Origin: Flavobacterium sp. KMS
GTDB taxonomy: Bacteria; Bacteroidota; Bacteroidia; Flavobacteriales; Flavobacteriaceae
Direction of reading: 5' to 3'
NCBI RefSeq assembly: GCF_000813005.1
Contig: NZ_JSYP01000012.1
Location: 119,290-183,289, forward strand
Length of the DNA stretch: 64,000 nucleotides
Positions 17,681 through 26,153 of the stretch are shown here, piece after piece. How positions within the stretch are numbered: the first letter of the stretch is position 1; each line of letters starts with the position of its first letter. Made by a program: the position numbers and the translations under genes. The notes under the pieces were generated by a model that did no database searches, had not been told where the DNA came from, and was given only the letters and a program-made list of their open reading frames with translations.

Positions 17681-17882
17681 AAAAATCGCCCGAATCAGCT
17701 ATCGTATGGACACAAGTACAAAACAAACACGAATTTCACTAATTAACACTAATTAGTTTGTGAAATTAATTTCAAAAACTAAATCAATCTATTAAGATTT
17801 GTGCAAATTCGTGAAATTCGTGTTCAAAATTGATTACTAATATTTGTATCCAAATGGTAGTTTTATAAGGGCGATTTTTTTT
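17681..17882 (+). repeat. Terminator stem split by a palindromic insertion
   Basis: AAAAATCGCCC (17681-17691) and GGGCGATTTTTT (17869-17880) would make a normal terminator for the tyrosinase operon, but 177 bp lie between them. The insert has imperfect terminal inverted repeats (TGGACACAAGTA against TGGATACAAATA) and an inner CACGAATTTCAC / GAAATTCGTG palindrome, like a small MITE-type repeat of flavobacteria. Confidence 0.6.
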
Positions 17883-17904
17883 ATAAGAGTAAAAATCTAA
17901 TTTC

Positions 17905-19233
17905 TTAAGAAATAGTCATTTTTACACCCAAAATGTGTTTGCAAATTCCTCTTTTGCCTTGATAAGCAGTAAACCAATCGCAGGTGCATCTTTGGTTAGC
18001 TCCTTCGATAATTACTTTGTGTATTACGCCGGAACCTTTTACTTTGGCTTCGATATAATCGGCTCTGCGTTCTACGATTTCGATATCCTCATTATCAATT
18101 AATTTTTTGGCATTTTTCAGCCTTGGATTTAAAGATAAAATACGCTCGGTTTTAAAAGGAAGACGTCGGTAAAAATGCGCTTTTTCGCTTAAATCATAAC
18201 CCAATAATCCCATCGACGATAAATTTGAAGTAAGATTGTCCATAGTACCAAAATCGATATCATTTTCGATAGAAAGCATAGTTGGGTCAAAAGTTTCATT
18301 CGATTTTAGCAAACTATTTAAACCATAAACCCATTCTATAGGTAAGTTTTCGGTCATGGTTTCTAATACATTTCCTTCACCCGAAAATCCGCGGTAAGAA
18401 TCGGGAGAGAATGCCATTAATAACTGCATTTTTCCAAATTCTGAAACTATTGCACAAGTTTGTTTATCTGAGGATTCATAGATATAAATTTTATCTACAA
18501 TAGCCAGAATACCTTCTAATAATCGTAGTCGTTGCACTCCGCCAATTCGTACACTATCATTTGTAGCCAGAGTCGAGAACATAAATTTTCCTGCTCTTTT
18601 GGTAATAAAAAAATCTCCTTTTACACTTCCTTTTGGTAAACTTTGGAATAACTGAATGGTCTGGATTTTATTCAATTCATATTTTACATCCATATCGGCA
18701 AGATAAAGCTGTACACTTGTTAAGCCTTTTATCCATCGCATAGGTAAGGTTACTTTCTTTTCGGTAACTTTTGCTTTGGTGGTAATAACCTGTACTTCTT
18801 GCTGACCAACGGCAAGAGTGACTTTTTCATTTTTTTGGATGGCGTTAAGCGCATTCAGCATCGGATCATTAAAGTCGACATTGGTAGTTCCGTTGGCAAT
18901 AAACTCTCCATCTATAGCTTCGGGTTTCATATCTAGTCTTACATAAACTCCATTGCAGGACGAGAAACCTTCAAAACGCAATCTTTCTGCTCCCGCCGAT
19001 ACAATAGGATCCCGAAGACTTGGCGGAACTGGACCAAAACTAGAACGAACGACTTTGGCAATCGTGCTCCAGCATTTTGCGGTAACATAAGGATCAGTCA
19101 AACTTCCCCAAAAGAAACACGGTATATTATTAACTTCTTCAATTTCGGTTTGATGTGCCAAAACCAAATTATTGATTCCTTTGGTTTTACTGTAAGTCGA
19201 AATTCCTTTATAATTATATTCTAAATCTGTCAT
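17905..19233 (-). CDS. SWIM zinc-finger protein (partner of WGR protein)
   Basis: 442 residues. The C-terminus carries the SWIM signature CTC(D)...GICKHILG (CxCx(n)CxH), a nucleic-acid or protein binding zinc finger. The N-terminal 380 residues show no named domain. Its start is 6 bases after the stop of the WGR/HEAT gene, so the pair is one operon. The same order and strand relationship (WGR/ARM then SWIM) recurs in the retron at 41.8-46.8 kb, although sequence similarity is low by eye. Confidence 0.85.
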   Translation of the reverse strand: MTDLEYNYKGISTYSKTKGINNLVLAHQTEIEEVNNIPCFFWGSLTDPYVTAKCWSTIAKVVRSSFGPVPPSLRDPIVSAGAERLRFEGFSSCNGVYVRLDMKPEAIDGEFIANGTTNVDFNDPMLNALNAIQKNEKVTLAVGQQEVQVITTKAKVTEKKVTLPMRWIKGLTSVQLYLADMDVKYELNKIQTIQLFQSLPKGSVKGDFFITKRAGKFMFSTLATNDSVRIGGVQRLRLLEGILAIVDKIYIYESSDKQTCAIVSEFGKMQLLMAFSPDSYRGFSGEGNVLETMTENLPIEWVYGLNSLLKSNETFDPTMLSIENDIDFGTMDNLTSNLSSMGLLGYDLSEKAHFYRRLPFKTERILSLNPRLKNAKKLIDNEDIEIVERRADYIEAKVKGSGVIHKVIIEGANQRCTCDWFTAYQGKRGICKHILGVKMTIS

Positions 19234-19239
19234 TTTTCT

Positions 19240-22200
19240 TTATTTTAAAATTTGCTTAATCAATGATTTAAGCGAAGCATTATCTTTCCATTGCTCAAAG
19301 AAAACAATTGCTTTAGGCGATGGATTTTGGTTTGTTTTGGTTAAAACATCAAGAAAGTTTTCAATTATTTTCTTGAAGTTTGTAGGTAACTTATCTTTTA
19401 GATCGAGATTCTCAAAAAAGGAATTAAACAACTTCAGTAAAGCATCGTTATGCAATGGCGAAACATCTTTTATAGCAATTAATCCATCTACTAATCGCAA
19501 GAATACACCATATTTTCCAGATGCCAGGAACGCCAGTTTCTGAGCAAATAATTCCATATCTATAGCTTGTTTTTCGACCAAATTAATCAAAACTTCAGAA
19601 GCCATTAATCGGATATCTTTCTTTTCCTGAAAGAAACTACAAGCATATAAAAGCAATGTAGTATCGGAAAATTGAAACTCAGGACGATTTATAATATCCA
19701 GAAAACCTTTTAAATCTGGTTTTGCACCATCTCCCGTTCCACAATTATGCAATAATGTTATAGCGAGAGCATCCCCATTTTGTGGCGTTAGGCTATGCCA
19801 ATAATAAGTATTCCCAGCCGAATTGAGTAAATAATCCCAACTATTAGGTCGCTGATATATATCCAGACTGTACAGTAAATAATTTGGAATTTTGAAGTAA
19901 CTAGGCAAGTCAAATCGTAGTTCGTACCAAGATGGCGTTCTTTCTTTTTCTTTGGTTTGATAATTAGTCCATTCGTTCCATTTTTCTTTAAATCTAACTT
20001 CAGGTACAAATGGAGCAGCTACAAACGGAACATCTTTTAGATAGGTATTTTCAAATTCGGTAAAAGATTCATTAGGATAAAAAGTTCTTGCTGCTACAGC
20101 CCAAAGAGATAAAAATCCCGTTTCTTTGGTCGTTTTTCCCATTGTTGCCAATACCTTTGAAAAAAGAGATTCGGAACTTAAGTTTAATTTTTCGTTTACT
20201 CCCAAACAAAAGGATAGTAACTGTTTCAGTTCTCCTTCTACTTTATCTAATAAAGGAATGGCGCTTTCGACATTTTCTCTTGGCATTCGCGAAATAGCAA
20301 TACTTAAATCCAGTAAATCAATTTCTTCGTTTGTATTTTGGTATGCAATAACTCTTTCTAATAAAACCTTTGGTGCAACCCAATACGGTTTATGACTAGG
20401 AAAAGAAATTAGAGGTAAAGCAGAGTTCTCGTTTATTTTTTGCTGTACTTTAATCAGCAAGGATTGCATTAATAACAGCGTATTTATTTTGGAATAATGT
20501 TTATGCTTACCATTGAATTTGCTTTCGATGTTTAAAATTTTTTCCATCAAAAAGGTTTTCACAAAATCTTTGTTTACACTTTCAAAATAGCTTTTTTGTA
20601 GTTGTTTAAAGTATGGTTGCAATTGTGCCGAATAATCAGATGGGAATAAATCCCTTTGCGTGATATATACGTTCAATAGAATTTCGGTGTCCAGAACTTC
20701 TTCGGATCCGATGAAGTTCCCAAACTGAAATACGATATCATTCCAATCATTAGGAAGCTGAACTTCGTCGATAAGTACATCTTCTTTTTTAGGATTAAAT
20801 GTATATTCTTCAAGTGCTGAATCATCAATAATTAAAGCATCATCATCAATAAATTTACTCAATCCCGATTTAATATTACCTTGCATCAAGGTAGTGTAAG
20901 AAGATAATTTTTCTTTAAGAACTGCATCTTTTTCGGTTGCAATTTTTACAATTATCTTACTCGCTCGTTCTTGTAAAGCCAAATCTGAGATTACAAAAAC
21001 ATCGGCAATAATCGAAGTTATGTTTTTGTTTAATTTAGGATTCGATTTATTTAATTTTTCCAAAATAGGCAACACACTTTTTATGGCAGCTTTGCAATCA
21101 CTACGCATCATTAAAGGTTCCAACCATTCAAAAAAAGATTTTGTTTTAAATTTCGGATGCTCATATATTTTCTTAACAAGCTCAATTCCGTAACTTGTTA
21201 TAGGTGGATAGGCATTATGCAAATAAGAGAATATATTCTCCTGATGGATAATAAGCTCATCAGCGGTTACATTAAATTCTTCTATTCTTTTTCTGAAAAA
21301 AGATTTTAGGTTATTGTTCCATTCTTTGGTTTGAATCAGGATAGCATTTTCGATAAAAAACGCGCGATCCATCTTTTTATCATCTAATAAAGATTTATAA
21401 ATAACTGCCCATGTCTGGAATTCATCATGTTTTTGAGTATCATTATCTCTAAAGAAATTATTATGAAGAGTTGTTTCATAATTAAACAACTCTGGAATAT
21501 CCCTTTGATAGGTTAATTTGTCATTTAATGAATTTTCAATGAATTTTCGAGACTTCATCTTTGAGCGCCATTCATTAGTCGCCGCCAGAGTCAAAGCGTA
21601 CAATTCAGGATTAAATGATAATAAATCGTGTTCCTCAAGTTTACGTAGCGTATGATAATTAAAACCAACCCAGTCTTGTTTTTTTATTTTATCCAAAATA
21701 AAAGCTCCCAACCAATTTGGCTTTGCCCATAACAAAACATCCAAAACCTGTTTTTTTTCGTCTATTTCGTCAAGTAGATTTAAAGCCTCATCCCAGGAAT
21801 TAATATCTGCTTTATCGAATAATGCGATGGCGCTTAGTGTAATGATTTCTTTTTGTTTTTGATCTCCGCGAGTTCCCCAAGAAGATCCCCAACTGTTATT
21901 GGTTTTATTTTTCTTGAGATATTCAGGTTCTTTAGATAAATCTACATATTGTGTCCAAAACCTTCTATTTTTCTTGATATGTTTTTTTAGAGCTTCAATA
22001 TAACCTTTTGATTTTTCCTTTAAAAATGGCAATACTAAATCAATGTTTTTAGATTTTATAATATTGTCGTATTCCTGTAAAACTTCATCAGAATTGGAGC
22101 TTTTAGCTGTTTTTGGTTTTGGAGCTACGGTAACGTCACCATTTTCTGAATATCCTTTTTTTATTTTTTCTTCCAATAATTTTTTTGCAACTCTCAGGCA

Positions 22201-22344
22201 TTCTTCATCTGTAGCGAAGCTCTTTGTTTGGGATGTTCCGGAAGTTCCGTTTTTACCATAAGTTACTGCAAATTCAAATCCTGTAACTTCTATTTGCCAA
22301 AACTTATCGGAATTTCCATCTATGTATTTTAGGTGTTTTTTCAT
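19240..22344 (-). CDS. WGR-domain protein with long HEAT/ARM-like helical region
   Basis: 1034 residues. Residues 1-75 form a WGR domain (LKYIDGNSDKFWQIEV...VTYGKNGTSGTSQTK), the fold also seen in PARPs and in E. coli MolR-type proteins; the rest is leucine-rich alpha-helical repeat. It is the first gene of a two-gene operon with the SWIM protein. WGR/SWIM pairs occur in conflict and RNA-repair loci; here no reverse transcriptase or ncRNA hairpin is found upstream, unlike the retron copy. A discriminating substrate is not visible. Confidence 0.85.
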   Translation of the reverse strand: MKKHLKYIDGNSDKFWQIEVTGFEFAVTYGKNGTSGTSQTKSFATDEECLRVAKKLLEEKIKKGYSENGDVTVAPKPKTAKSSNSDEVLQEYDNIIKSKNIDLVLPFLKEKSKGYIEALKKHIKKNRRFWTQYVDLSKEPEYLKKNKTNNSWGSSWGTRGDQKQKEIITLSAIALFDKADINSWDEALNLLDEIDEKKQVLDVLLWAKPNWLGAFILDKIKKQDWVGFNYHTLRKLEEHDLLSFNPELYALTLAATNEWRSKMKSRKFIENSLNDKLTYQRDIPELFNYETTLHNNFFRDNDTQKHDEFQTWAVIYKSLLDDKKMDRAFFIENAILIQTKEWNNNLKSFFRKRIEEFNVTADELIIHQENIFSYLHNAYPPITSYGIELVKKIYEHPKFKTKSFFEWLEPLMMRSDCKAAIKSVLPILEKLNKSNPKLNKNITSIIADVFVISDLALQERASKIIVKIATEKDAVLKEKLSSYTTLMQGNIKSGLSKFIDDDALIIDDSALEEYTFNPKKEDVLIDEVQLPNDWNDIVFQFGNFIGSEEVLDTEILLNVYITQRDLFPSDYSAQLQPYFKQLQKSYFESVNKDFVKTFLMEKILNIESKFNGKHKHYSKINTLLLMQSLLIKVQQKINENSALPLISFPSHKPYWVAPKVLLERVIAYQNTNEEIDLLDLSIAISRMPRENVESAIPLLDKVEGELKQLLSFCLGVNEKLNLSSESLFSKVLATMGKTTKETGFLSLWAVAARTFYPNESFTEFENTYLKDVPFVAAPFVPEVRFKEKWNEWTNYQTKEKERTPSWYELRFDLPSYFKIPNYLLYSLDIYQRPNSWDYLLNSAGNTYYWHSLTPQNGDALAITLLHNCGTGDGAKPDLKGFLDIINRPEFQFSDTTLLLYACSFFQEKKDIRLMASEVLINLVEKQAIDMELFAQKLAFLASGKYGVFLRLVDGLIAIKDVSPLHNDALLKLFNSFFENLDLKDKLPTNFKKIIENFLDVLTKTNQNPSPKAIVFFEQWKDNASLKSLIKQILK

Positions 22345-22525
22345 GCTATTTTATTGACTTGTATTTATAGATTCTTGTATTTGTATACTCTCAAAAATAT
22401 AAAATTAATAAAGCATAAAGGGTGTTTTTAAATGAAAATTTTGGTTAAAATTGTTAGCTGAATGATAATTATTTCAGGACTAATTATATAGATATGATTC
22501 GTTTAATGTAATTCCTAGCGTAATA

Positions 22526-22670
22526 TTTAACACATAGAAACATAGATTTAAATTTAAAACTTAAGATGTTTTTTAGAAAATCATGGTTTTTCCGCATAGT
22601 TCTATGCGCTTTATTTTGAGTGAAACGTCTTTTTTACACTTTGAAAATTATGTTTCTATGTGTTAAAATA
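22526..22670. repeat. 145-bp palindromic element, copy A (MITE-like)
   Basis: The ends are inverted repeats (AACACATAGAAACATAGA at left, TATGTTTCTATGTGTT at right), with an inner GCATAGTtctATGCGC palindrome and a 'gtgaaacgtcttttttaca' block. A second copy lies at 27843-27988. Non-coding. Confidence 0.75.
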
Positions 22671-22707
22671 TAATTATATTAATAAAAGACCTACATTTGC
22701 CCTCGAA

Positions 22708-22833
22708 ATGAAAATAAAAAATCTACATATTAATCTGTCTTTAAGACAAAATAGCGACCGTTTAGAGGGATTTTACCCTACTAAAGGCTATGGATGTGGT
22801 ATGTATTTTATAGAATTGAAGTGTAAATTGTAG
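22708..22833 (+). CDS. Possible 41-residue peptide
   Basis: An ATG-started frame of 41 codons begins 8 bases after TACATTTG, a perfect TAnnTTTG promoter box, and ends 24 bases before a strong terminator. The peptide starts MKIKNLHINLSLRQN and contains a GYGCG loop. If the box is used, the mRNA would be nearly leaderless; the transcript could instead be a small RNA. No homologue recognised. The remaining bases of the 22345-23184 gap hold nothing else that I can identify. Confidence 0.35.
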   Translation: MKIKNLHINLSLRQNSDRLEGFYPTKGYGCGMYFIELKCKL

Positions 22834-22856
22834 TTTCAAATTCAACATAAAAATAT

Positions 22857-22887
22857 AAAAGCGTCCTGATATCGGGACGCTTTTTTT
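22857..22887 (+). terminator. Terminator after the 41-residue frame
   Basis: AAAAGCGTCC (22857-22866) pairs with GGACGCTTTT (22875-22884), followed by T residues. Confidence 0.8.
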
Positions 22888-23184
22888 GTTTTAAAGCATT
22901 TCGACTTCGCTCAATGTGACAATTAGGGTAGCTTAATGTGATAAAAATGCAGCTCAATTTGCTAATAATTGGATTGAAAATAGACTTTTAAATAAAAATA
23001 ATTAAAAAAATAAAGGATCAAATGTTTAATGATTAAACCTAATTGCGAAATATAATCTTGAAAAGTAATCTAATGAGAGACAGTCATTTGATATAATTAA
23101 GAATCTGCCTAAGTATGCGGACAGGGATTTTTATGGATTTTATTTAGGTTTAACTATTTGATTGTTAGTAAAATAAATTAAAAA

Positions 23185-23385
23185 ATGATTTGGATAATTG
23201 ATTTTTTAGACTTTATCTTTGCCGAAGAAAATCTGGAAAACGAATTTCAAACCAGAACAATGATTTCAATATATAATACAATACATAAAATGGATTTCAA
23301 ACATCACACATATAACGTACAACTGCTAAACCCGAGTTTCGATCTTGGTTTTATTACAATACAGGTGCATAGATACTGGCAATAG
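23185..23385 (+). CDS. Possible 66-residue hypothetical protein
   Basis: A short frame with ATG preceded by an AT-rich leader and followed within 30 bases by a good terminator, so it probably corresponds to a real transcript. No domain, signal peptide or known family seen. It directly precedes the tRNA cluster. Confidence 0.4.
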   Translation: MIWIIDFLDFIFAEENLENEFQTRTMISIYNTIHKMDFKHHTYNVQLLNPSFDLGFITIQVHRYWQ

Positions 23386-23412
23386 GATAGGTATATCTTA
23401 TTGAATCTTATG

Positions 23413-23438
23413 AAGCACCTTTGATCGGGTGCTTTTTT
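23413..23438 (+). terminator. Terminator before the tRNA cluster
   Basis: AAGCACC (23413-23419) pairs with GGTGCTT (23428-23434), followed by T6. Confidence 0.75.
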
Positions 23439-23456
23439 TATGCCCAAAAATTAAAT

Positions 23457-23527
23457 GATTTTGTATTTCAATTGGTAGAAGGGAGGTTGATTAACCTTGA
23501 ATGAAGGTTCGAGCCCTTCCAAAATCA
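23457..23527 (+). tRNA. tRNA-like gene with non-7-nt anticodon loop (possible Ile GAT)
   Basis: Acceptor GATTTTG/CAAAATC (7 of 7), D arm TTTC/GAAG with an AATTGGTA loop, T arm GAAGG-TTCGAGC-CCTTC. The anticodon stem GAGGT/ACCTT closes a 6-nt loop (TGATTA); opening the last pair gives an 8-nt loop with GAT after two T. Neither is the standard 7-nt loop, so decoding is uncertain. Confidence 0.75.
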
Positions 23528-23549
23528 CAAGTGTTCTCTAGAAGGAACT

Positions 23550-23622
23550 GGCTCATTGGGGTTACTGGCTAACCTTCCCGACTGTCTCTCGGGAGAAACG
23601 GGTTCGACTCCCGTATGAGCCG
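23550..23622 (+). tRNA. tRNA-Asp(GTC)
   Basis: Acceptor GGCTCAT/ATGAGCC, D arm GGTT/AACC, anticodon stem CCCGA/TCGGG with loop CTGTCTC (GTC, U33 present), T arm ACGGG-TTCGACT-CCCGT. All stems are perfect. It sits in the accessory cluster. Confidence 0.9.
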
Positions 23623-23631
23623 CTATTTTTT

Positions 23632-23825
23632 TAAAGGTTCTCGAAGGTGCAGAGGTTCAAAGGTACAGAGAGTTGCAAAGGTACAAAGGAATAAAGGTTT
23701 TAAAACTTTGCCGCTCTGAGACTTTGCGAGAGATTGACAAAGTATAATGCGCAAAATTATTTTCACGCAAAGACGCGAAGTCGCAAAGAAAATGAATCAA
23801 AGCTTAGTGGCTTCGAGGCAGAATA
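23632..23825. repeat. Palindromic 'cgcaaag' intergenic repeat, copy 1
   Basis: Contains 'actttgcgagagattgacaa' and 'cacgcaaagacgcgaagtcg' blocks that recur at 23994-24150 and 24885-25075. The blocks are partly self-complementary. Non-coding filler between tRNA genes. Confidence 0.7.
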
Positions 23826-23833
23826 TAAAAAAT

Positions 23834-23906
23834 GGTGTTTTTAGTTTATTTGGTAAAATATCGGACTGTGAATCCGAAGAACAGGGTTCGATTCCCGAAA
23901 ACACCC
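23834..23906 (+). tRNA. tRNA-His-like (GTG) with C73 but no G-1
   Basis: Acceptor GGTGTTT/AAACACC (7 of 7), anticodon stem TCGGA/TCCGA with loop CTGTGAA (GTG, U33 present), position 73 = C as in tRNA-His. The base before position 1 is T instead of the identity element G-1. The T stem has two mismatches at its base. The host tRNA-His at 63885 does encode G-1. Confidence 0.82.
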
Positions 23907-23913
23907 AAAATAA

Positions 23914-23985
23914 CTGAGAAGATAACGGTGGTTGTTTACCCGCCTTGGACGCGGGAGGTCGTAGGTTCGAATCCTACTTCTCAGA
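23914..23985 (+). tRNA. tRNA-Pro(TGG)
   Basis: Acceptor CTGAGAA/TTCTCAG, anticodon stem CCCGC/GCGGG with loop CTTGGAC (TGG), T arm GTAGG-TTCGAAT-CCTAC, all perfect; the D stem has a bulge. It follows the His-like gene by 7 bases and is probably co-transcribed. Confidence 0.88.
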
Positions 23986-23993
23986 CAGTTTTT

Positions 23994-24150
23994 TTAAGGT
24001 TCAAAGGGACAGAGTAGCAAAGGAACAAAGGGACAAAGATTTTAAACTTAGCGACTTGGCGTCTTTGCGAGAGATTGACAAAGTATAAAATTATTTTCTC
24101 GAAAAGACGCAGAGACGCAAAGTGAAAAGAATAAAATTAAGTTTTTAACC
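23994..24150. repeat. Palindromic 'cgcaaag' intergenic repeat, copy 2
   Basis: Shares the 'ctttgcgagagattgacaaa' block with copies 1 and 3. No gene; the leftward reading frame across it is a shadow of the tRNA and repeat. Confidence 0.65.
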
Positions 24151-24178
24151 TTGGTTACATTAAGATAAAAACAATTAT

Positions 24179-24251
24179 GCAGGAATGGCGGAATGGTATA
24201 CGCGGCTGACTTAGAATCAGTATTCTGAGAGTTCGAATCTCTCTTCCTGTA
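24179..24251 (+). tRNA. tRNA-Leu(TAG) lacking the long variable arm
   Basis: Acceptor GCAGGAA/TTCCTGT (one G-U), a Leu-type D arm (TGGCGGAA...ACGCG, 3-bp stem), anticodon stem GCTGA/TCAGT with loop CTTAGAA (TAG), T arm GAGAG-TTCGAAT-CTCTC. The variable loop is 5 nt (ATTCT), where bacterial tRNA-Leu has a class II arm of 10 or more. The D arm looks derived from a true tRNA-Leu, so the long arm seems to have been lost. Confidence 0.85.
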
Positions 24252-24313
24252 CAAATAAAAGAATTGATACTGTTTAAACTAAATGCCTTTAGGGCAAATT
24301 AAATTAATATAAG

Positions 24314-24883
24314 ATGAAAAAGATAAGTACACTATTTACTAAAGACTCGAATGATTTAGGACGGGTAATTGATAAGATTAACGCCGAAAATATATGGGTT
24401 ATAAATGGAGATGCCATTGCGACAAGAAAATTTGACGGTACAGCAGTCGCCATTATAAATGGAGAATTGTTTAAAAGATTTGATGCGAAAAAAGGTAGAG
24501 CAATTCCTGTAGATGCTATTCCTTGTCAAGATGCAGATTTAATTTCAGGACATCATCCGCATTGGTTAAAATGTAACCGCTCAAAATCTGAAGATAAATT
24601 TTTCTTTGAAGGTTTTGATAATTTGGAAACTAAAACTGATGGTACTTACGAATTATGTGGTCCCAAAGTTCAAGGTAACCCTGAAAATTTAGAGAGACAT
24701 ACTTTAATTAAACATGGTAGTGAAGTGATTGACTTTTCAAGTTTAGCATTTGATGATTTAAGAGAGTTCTTATCAGAGAATGATATTGAAGGTATTGTTT
24801 TTCACCATATTTCAGATGGTAGAATGTGTAAATTAAGAAAATCTGATTTTGGAATTAAACGATTAAAATTAGAAGAAGTTTAA
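24314..24883 (+). CDS. Small single-domain RNA ligase family protein
   Basis: A 189-residue nucleotidyltransferase. Motif I is ATRKFDGTA with K39 as the predicted adenylated lysine; YELCGPKVQGNPE fits motif III; IEGIVFHH fits motif IV; CKLRKSDFG fits motif V. This is the short RNA-ligase type (DUF5565-like in my reading), lacking an accessory C-terminal domain. It lies 60 bases after the tRNA-Leu gene and upstream of an ATP-grasp gene. It differs clearly from the Rnl1 enzyme at 1485, so the island has two ligases. Probable role: RNA end joining in tRNA repair or maturation. Confidence 0.85.
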   Translation: MKKISTLFTKDSNDLGRVIDKINAENIWVINGDAIATRKFDGTAVAIINGELFKRFDAKKGRAIPVDAIPCQDADLISGHHPHWLKCNRSKSEDKFFFEGFDNLETKTDGTYELCGPKVQGNPENLERHTLIKHGSEVIDFSSLAFDDLREFLSENDIEGIVFHHISDGRMCKLRKSDFGIKRLKLEEV

Positions 24884-24884
24884 A

Positions 24885-25075
24885 GAGTTTTGTCACGAAG
24901 GCACAAAGGTTCTCAAAGGAGCAGAGGTTCAAAGGTTCAAAGAGTTTAAAACTTTGCGGCTCTGCGACTTTGCGAGAGATTGACAAAGTATAATGCGCAA
25001 AATTATTTTCACACAAAGACGCGAAGTCGCCAAGAGAAAATAGAATAGACTTAGTGGCTTAGTGGGCTCGTGGCA
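24885..25075. repeat. Palindromic 'cgcaaag' intergenic repeat, copy 3
   Basis: The third copy of the repeat found at 23632 and 23994, between the small ligase and the ATP-grasp gene. Confidence 0.7.
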
Positions 25076-25118
25076 GATTAAAAAAATAAAATATAAACAA
25101 CATTAAATTATTAAAATC

Positions 25119-25904
25119 ATGAAACAAAATTACAATAGAATTGCTTTAGTAGGTATTGAACAAGAAGAATATGATACTATAAAAGCAAGTTACTCAGGAC
25201 ATATTATCTGGCATCAGTCTATACCAAAAATTATAGTAAAAGAGGAAGTCCTTTATATGGAAAAGGCAAATGGTATAGGAATGTTGCCAGTAGATAAAGT
25301 AGTCTATTATGGTATTTATGATAATGATTTTGATTTTATTTCCGGTTTAGCCATCTGGAAAGGTGCTTGTTATCCTAATGCTGCTGCCATGCTCGACTGT
25401 CGATTTAAAATTCCTTGTTTGGTTAAAGCTTTATCTCTTTCAAGATTTAGCGCACCTCGAGGATTTATAAGTGCAGGAGCTTCTATAAATGTTACAGAAG
25501 ATACTGTTGCTAAATGGGGAAATTGGCATTGTGGCGAAAACAAACATCGTTTTACTGGAGAATGGGAAAGTGAGTTTACAGCAACTACTGAACCTTATTA
25601 TGATGGAGAAGCTGTTCGTATAATGATGATAGGTGATACGTATTGGCAAATTAAATTAGAAGGTGATACTTGGTTAAAATCTATTCATCCTGATCATGCT
25701 GGTTTTATGACTGTAGATCCTGATTTGCTTGCAGATACTTTGCATATTAAAAATACTTTGCAAATGGATATGATTGGGAATGATTATATCGTTGCAAAAG
25801 ATGGTTCTAAATATTTGTTAGAAGTAAATCATATTCCTAATATAGCACGATTTGAGGAAGTAAGACAAGTCTATTTATCGACTATAATTGAATGGATAAA
25901 ATAA
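25119..25904 (+). CDS. ATP-grasp fold protein
   Basis: 261 residues. The C-terminal YLLEVNHIPN motif is the metal-binding ExN element of ATP-grasp enzymes, and the preceding DMIGNDYIV agrees with that fold. The N-terminal half contains ARFSAPRGF and GEWESEF segments rather than a classic preATP-grasp domain. Substrate unknown; ATP-grasp enzymes form amide bonds or activate carboxylates, and in RNA-repair contexts they are thought to act with the ligase. It lies between the small ligase and the permuted tRNA locus. Confidence 0.75.
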   Translation: MKQNYNRIALVGIEQEEYDTIKASYSGHIIWHQSIPKIIVKEEVLYMEKANGIGMLPVDKVVYYGIYDNDFDFISGLAIWKGACYPNAAAMLDCRFKIPCLVKALSLSRFSAPRGFISAGASINVTEDTVAKWGNWHCGENKHRFTGEWESEFTATTEPYYDGEAVRIMMIGDTYWQIKLEGDTWLKSIHPDHAGFMTVDPDLLADTLHIKNTLQMDMIGNDYIVAKDGSKYLLEVNHIPNIARFEEVRQVYLSTIIEWIK

Positions 25905-25913
25905 GATTTTGTA

Positions 25914-25986
25914 CTACGCAGAATAATTGCGTAGTCTGATTTGAATATTTGCTCAGGAAATAAAAACACGTTCTTTTAAATAAAAA
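25914..25986 (+). promoter_or_regulatory. Shared upstream palindromic element, copy 2
   Basis: A perfect inverted repeat CTACGCA (25914-25920) / TGCGTAG (25928-25934) with a 7-nt spacer, then TTTGAATATTTGCTC and a long conserved AT tract. About 67 of 73 positions match the element at 32024. It precedes the permuted tRNA locus and the SPFH gene. Confidence 0.65.
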
Positions 25987-25991
25987 TAATG

Positions 25992-26021
25992 AAAACCATA
26001 GACTAGATTGTTTATGGTTTT
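25992..26021 (+). other. Hairpin downstream of the shared element
   Basis: AAAACCATA (25992-26000) pairs with TATGGTTTT (26013-26021) around a 12-nt loop. It may attenuate or terminate the transcript, or be part of a structured leader. The bases from here to 26150 contain no gene I can support; a CTTTTCGCGAAAG hairpin near 26082 is also present. Confidence 0.4.
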
Positions 26022-26153
26022 AAAAATATCAAACAGGTCTTGTTGTGTGTTTCTGTATAGCACCATTGTAGAGAACTTTTCGCGAAAGCGTATTATGTTT
26101 TTCTATGCAACTTGATTTGGAGGTTTTGATGGTTTTCCAAAAAACTATCTCAC

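Noticed and set aside
23832..24254. Two reading frames of about 60-68 codons across the tRNA cluster
   Set aside because: They read through tRNA genes and repeats; codons are determined by tRNA structure.
26060..26100. CTTTTCGCGAAAG hairpin as an anticodon arm of another tRNA
   Set aside because: No matching D or T arm in register.
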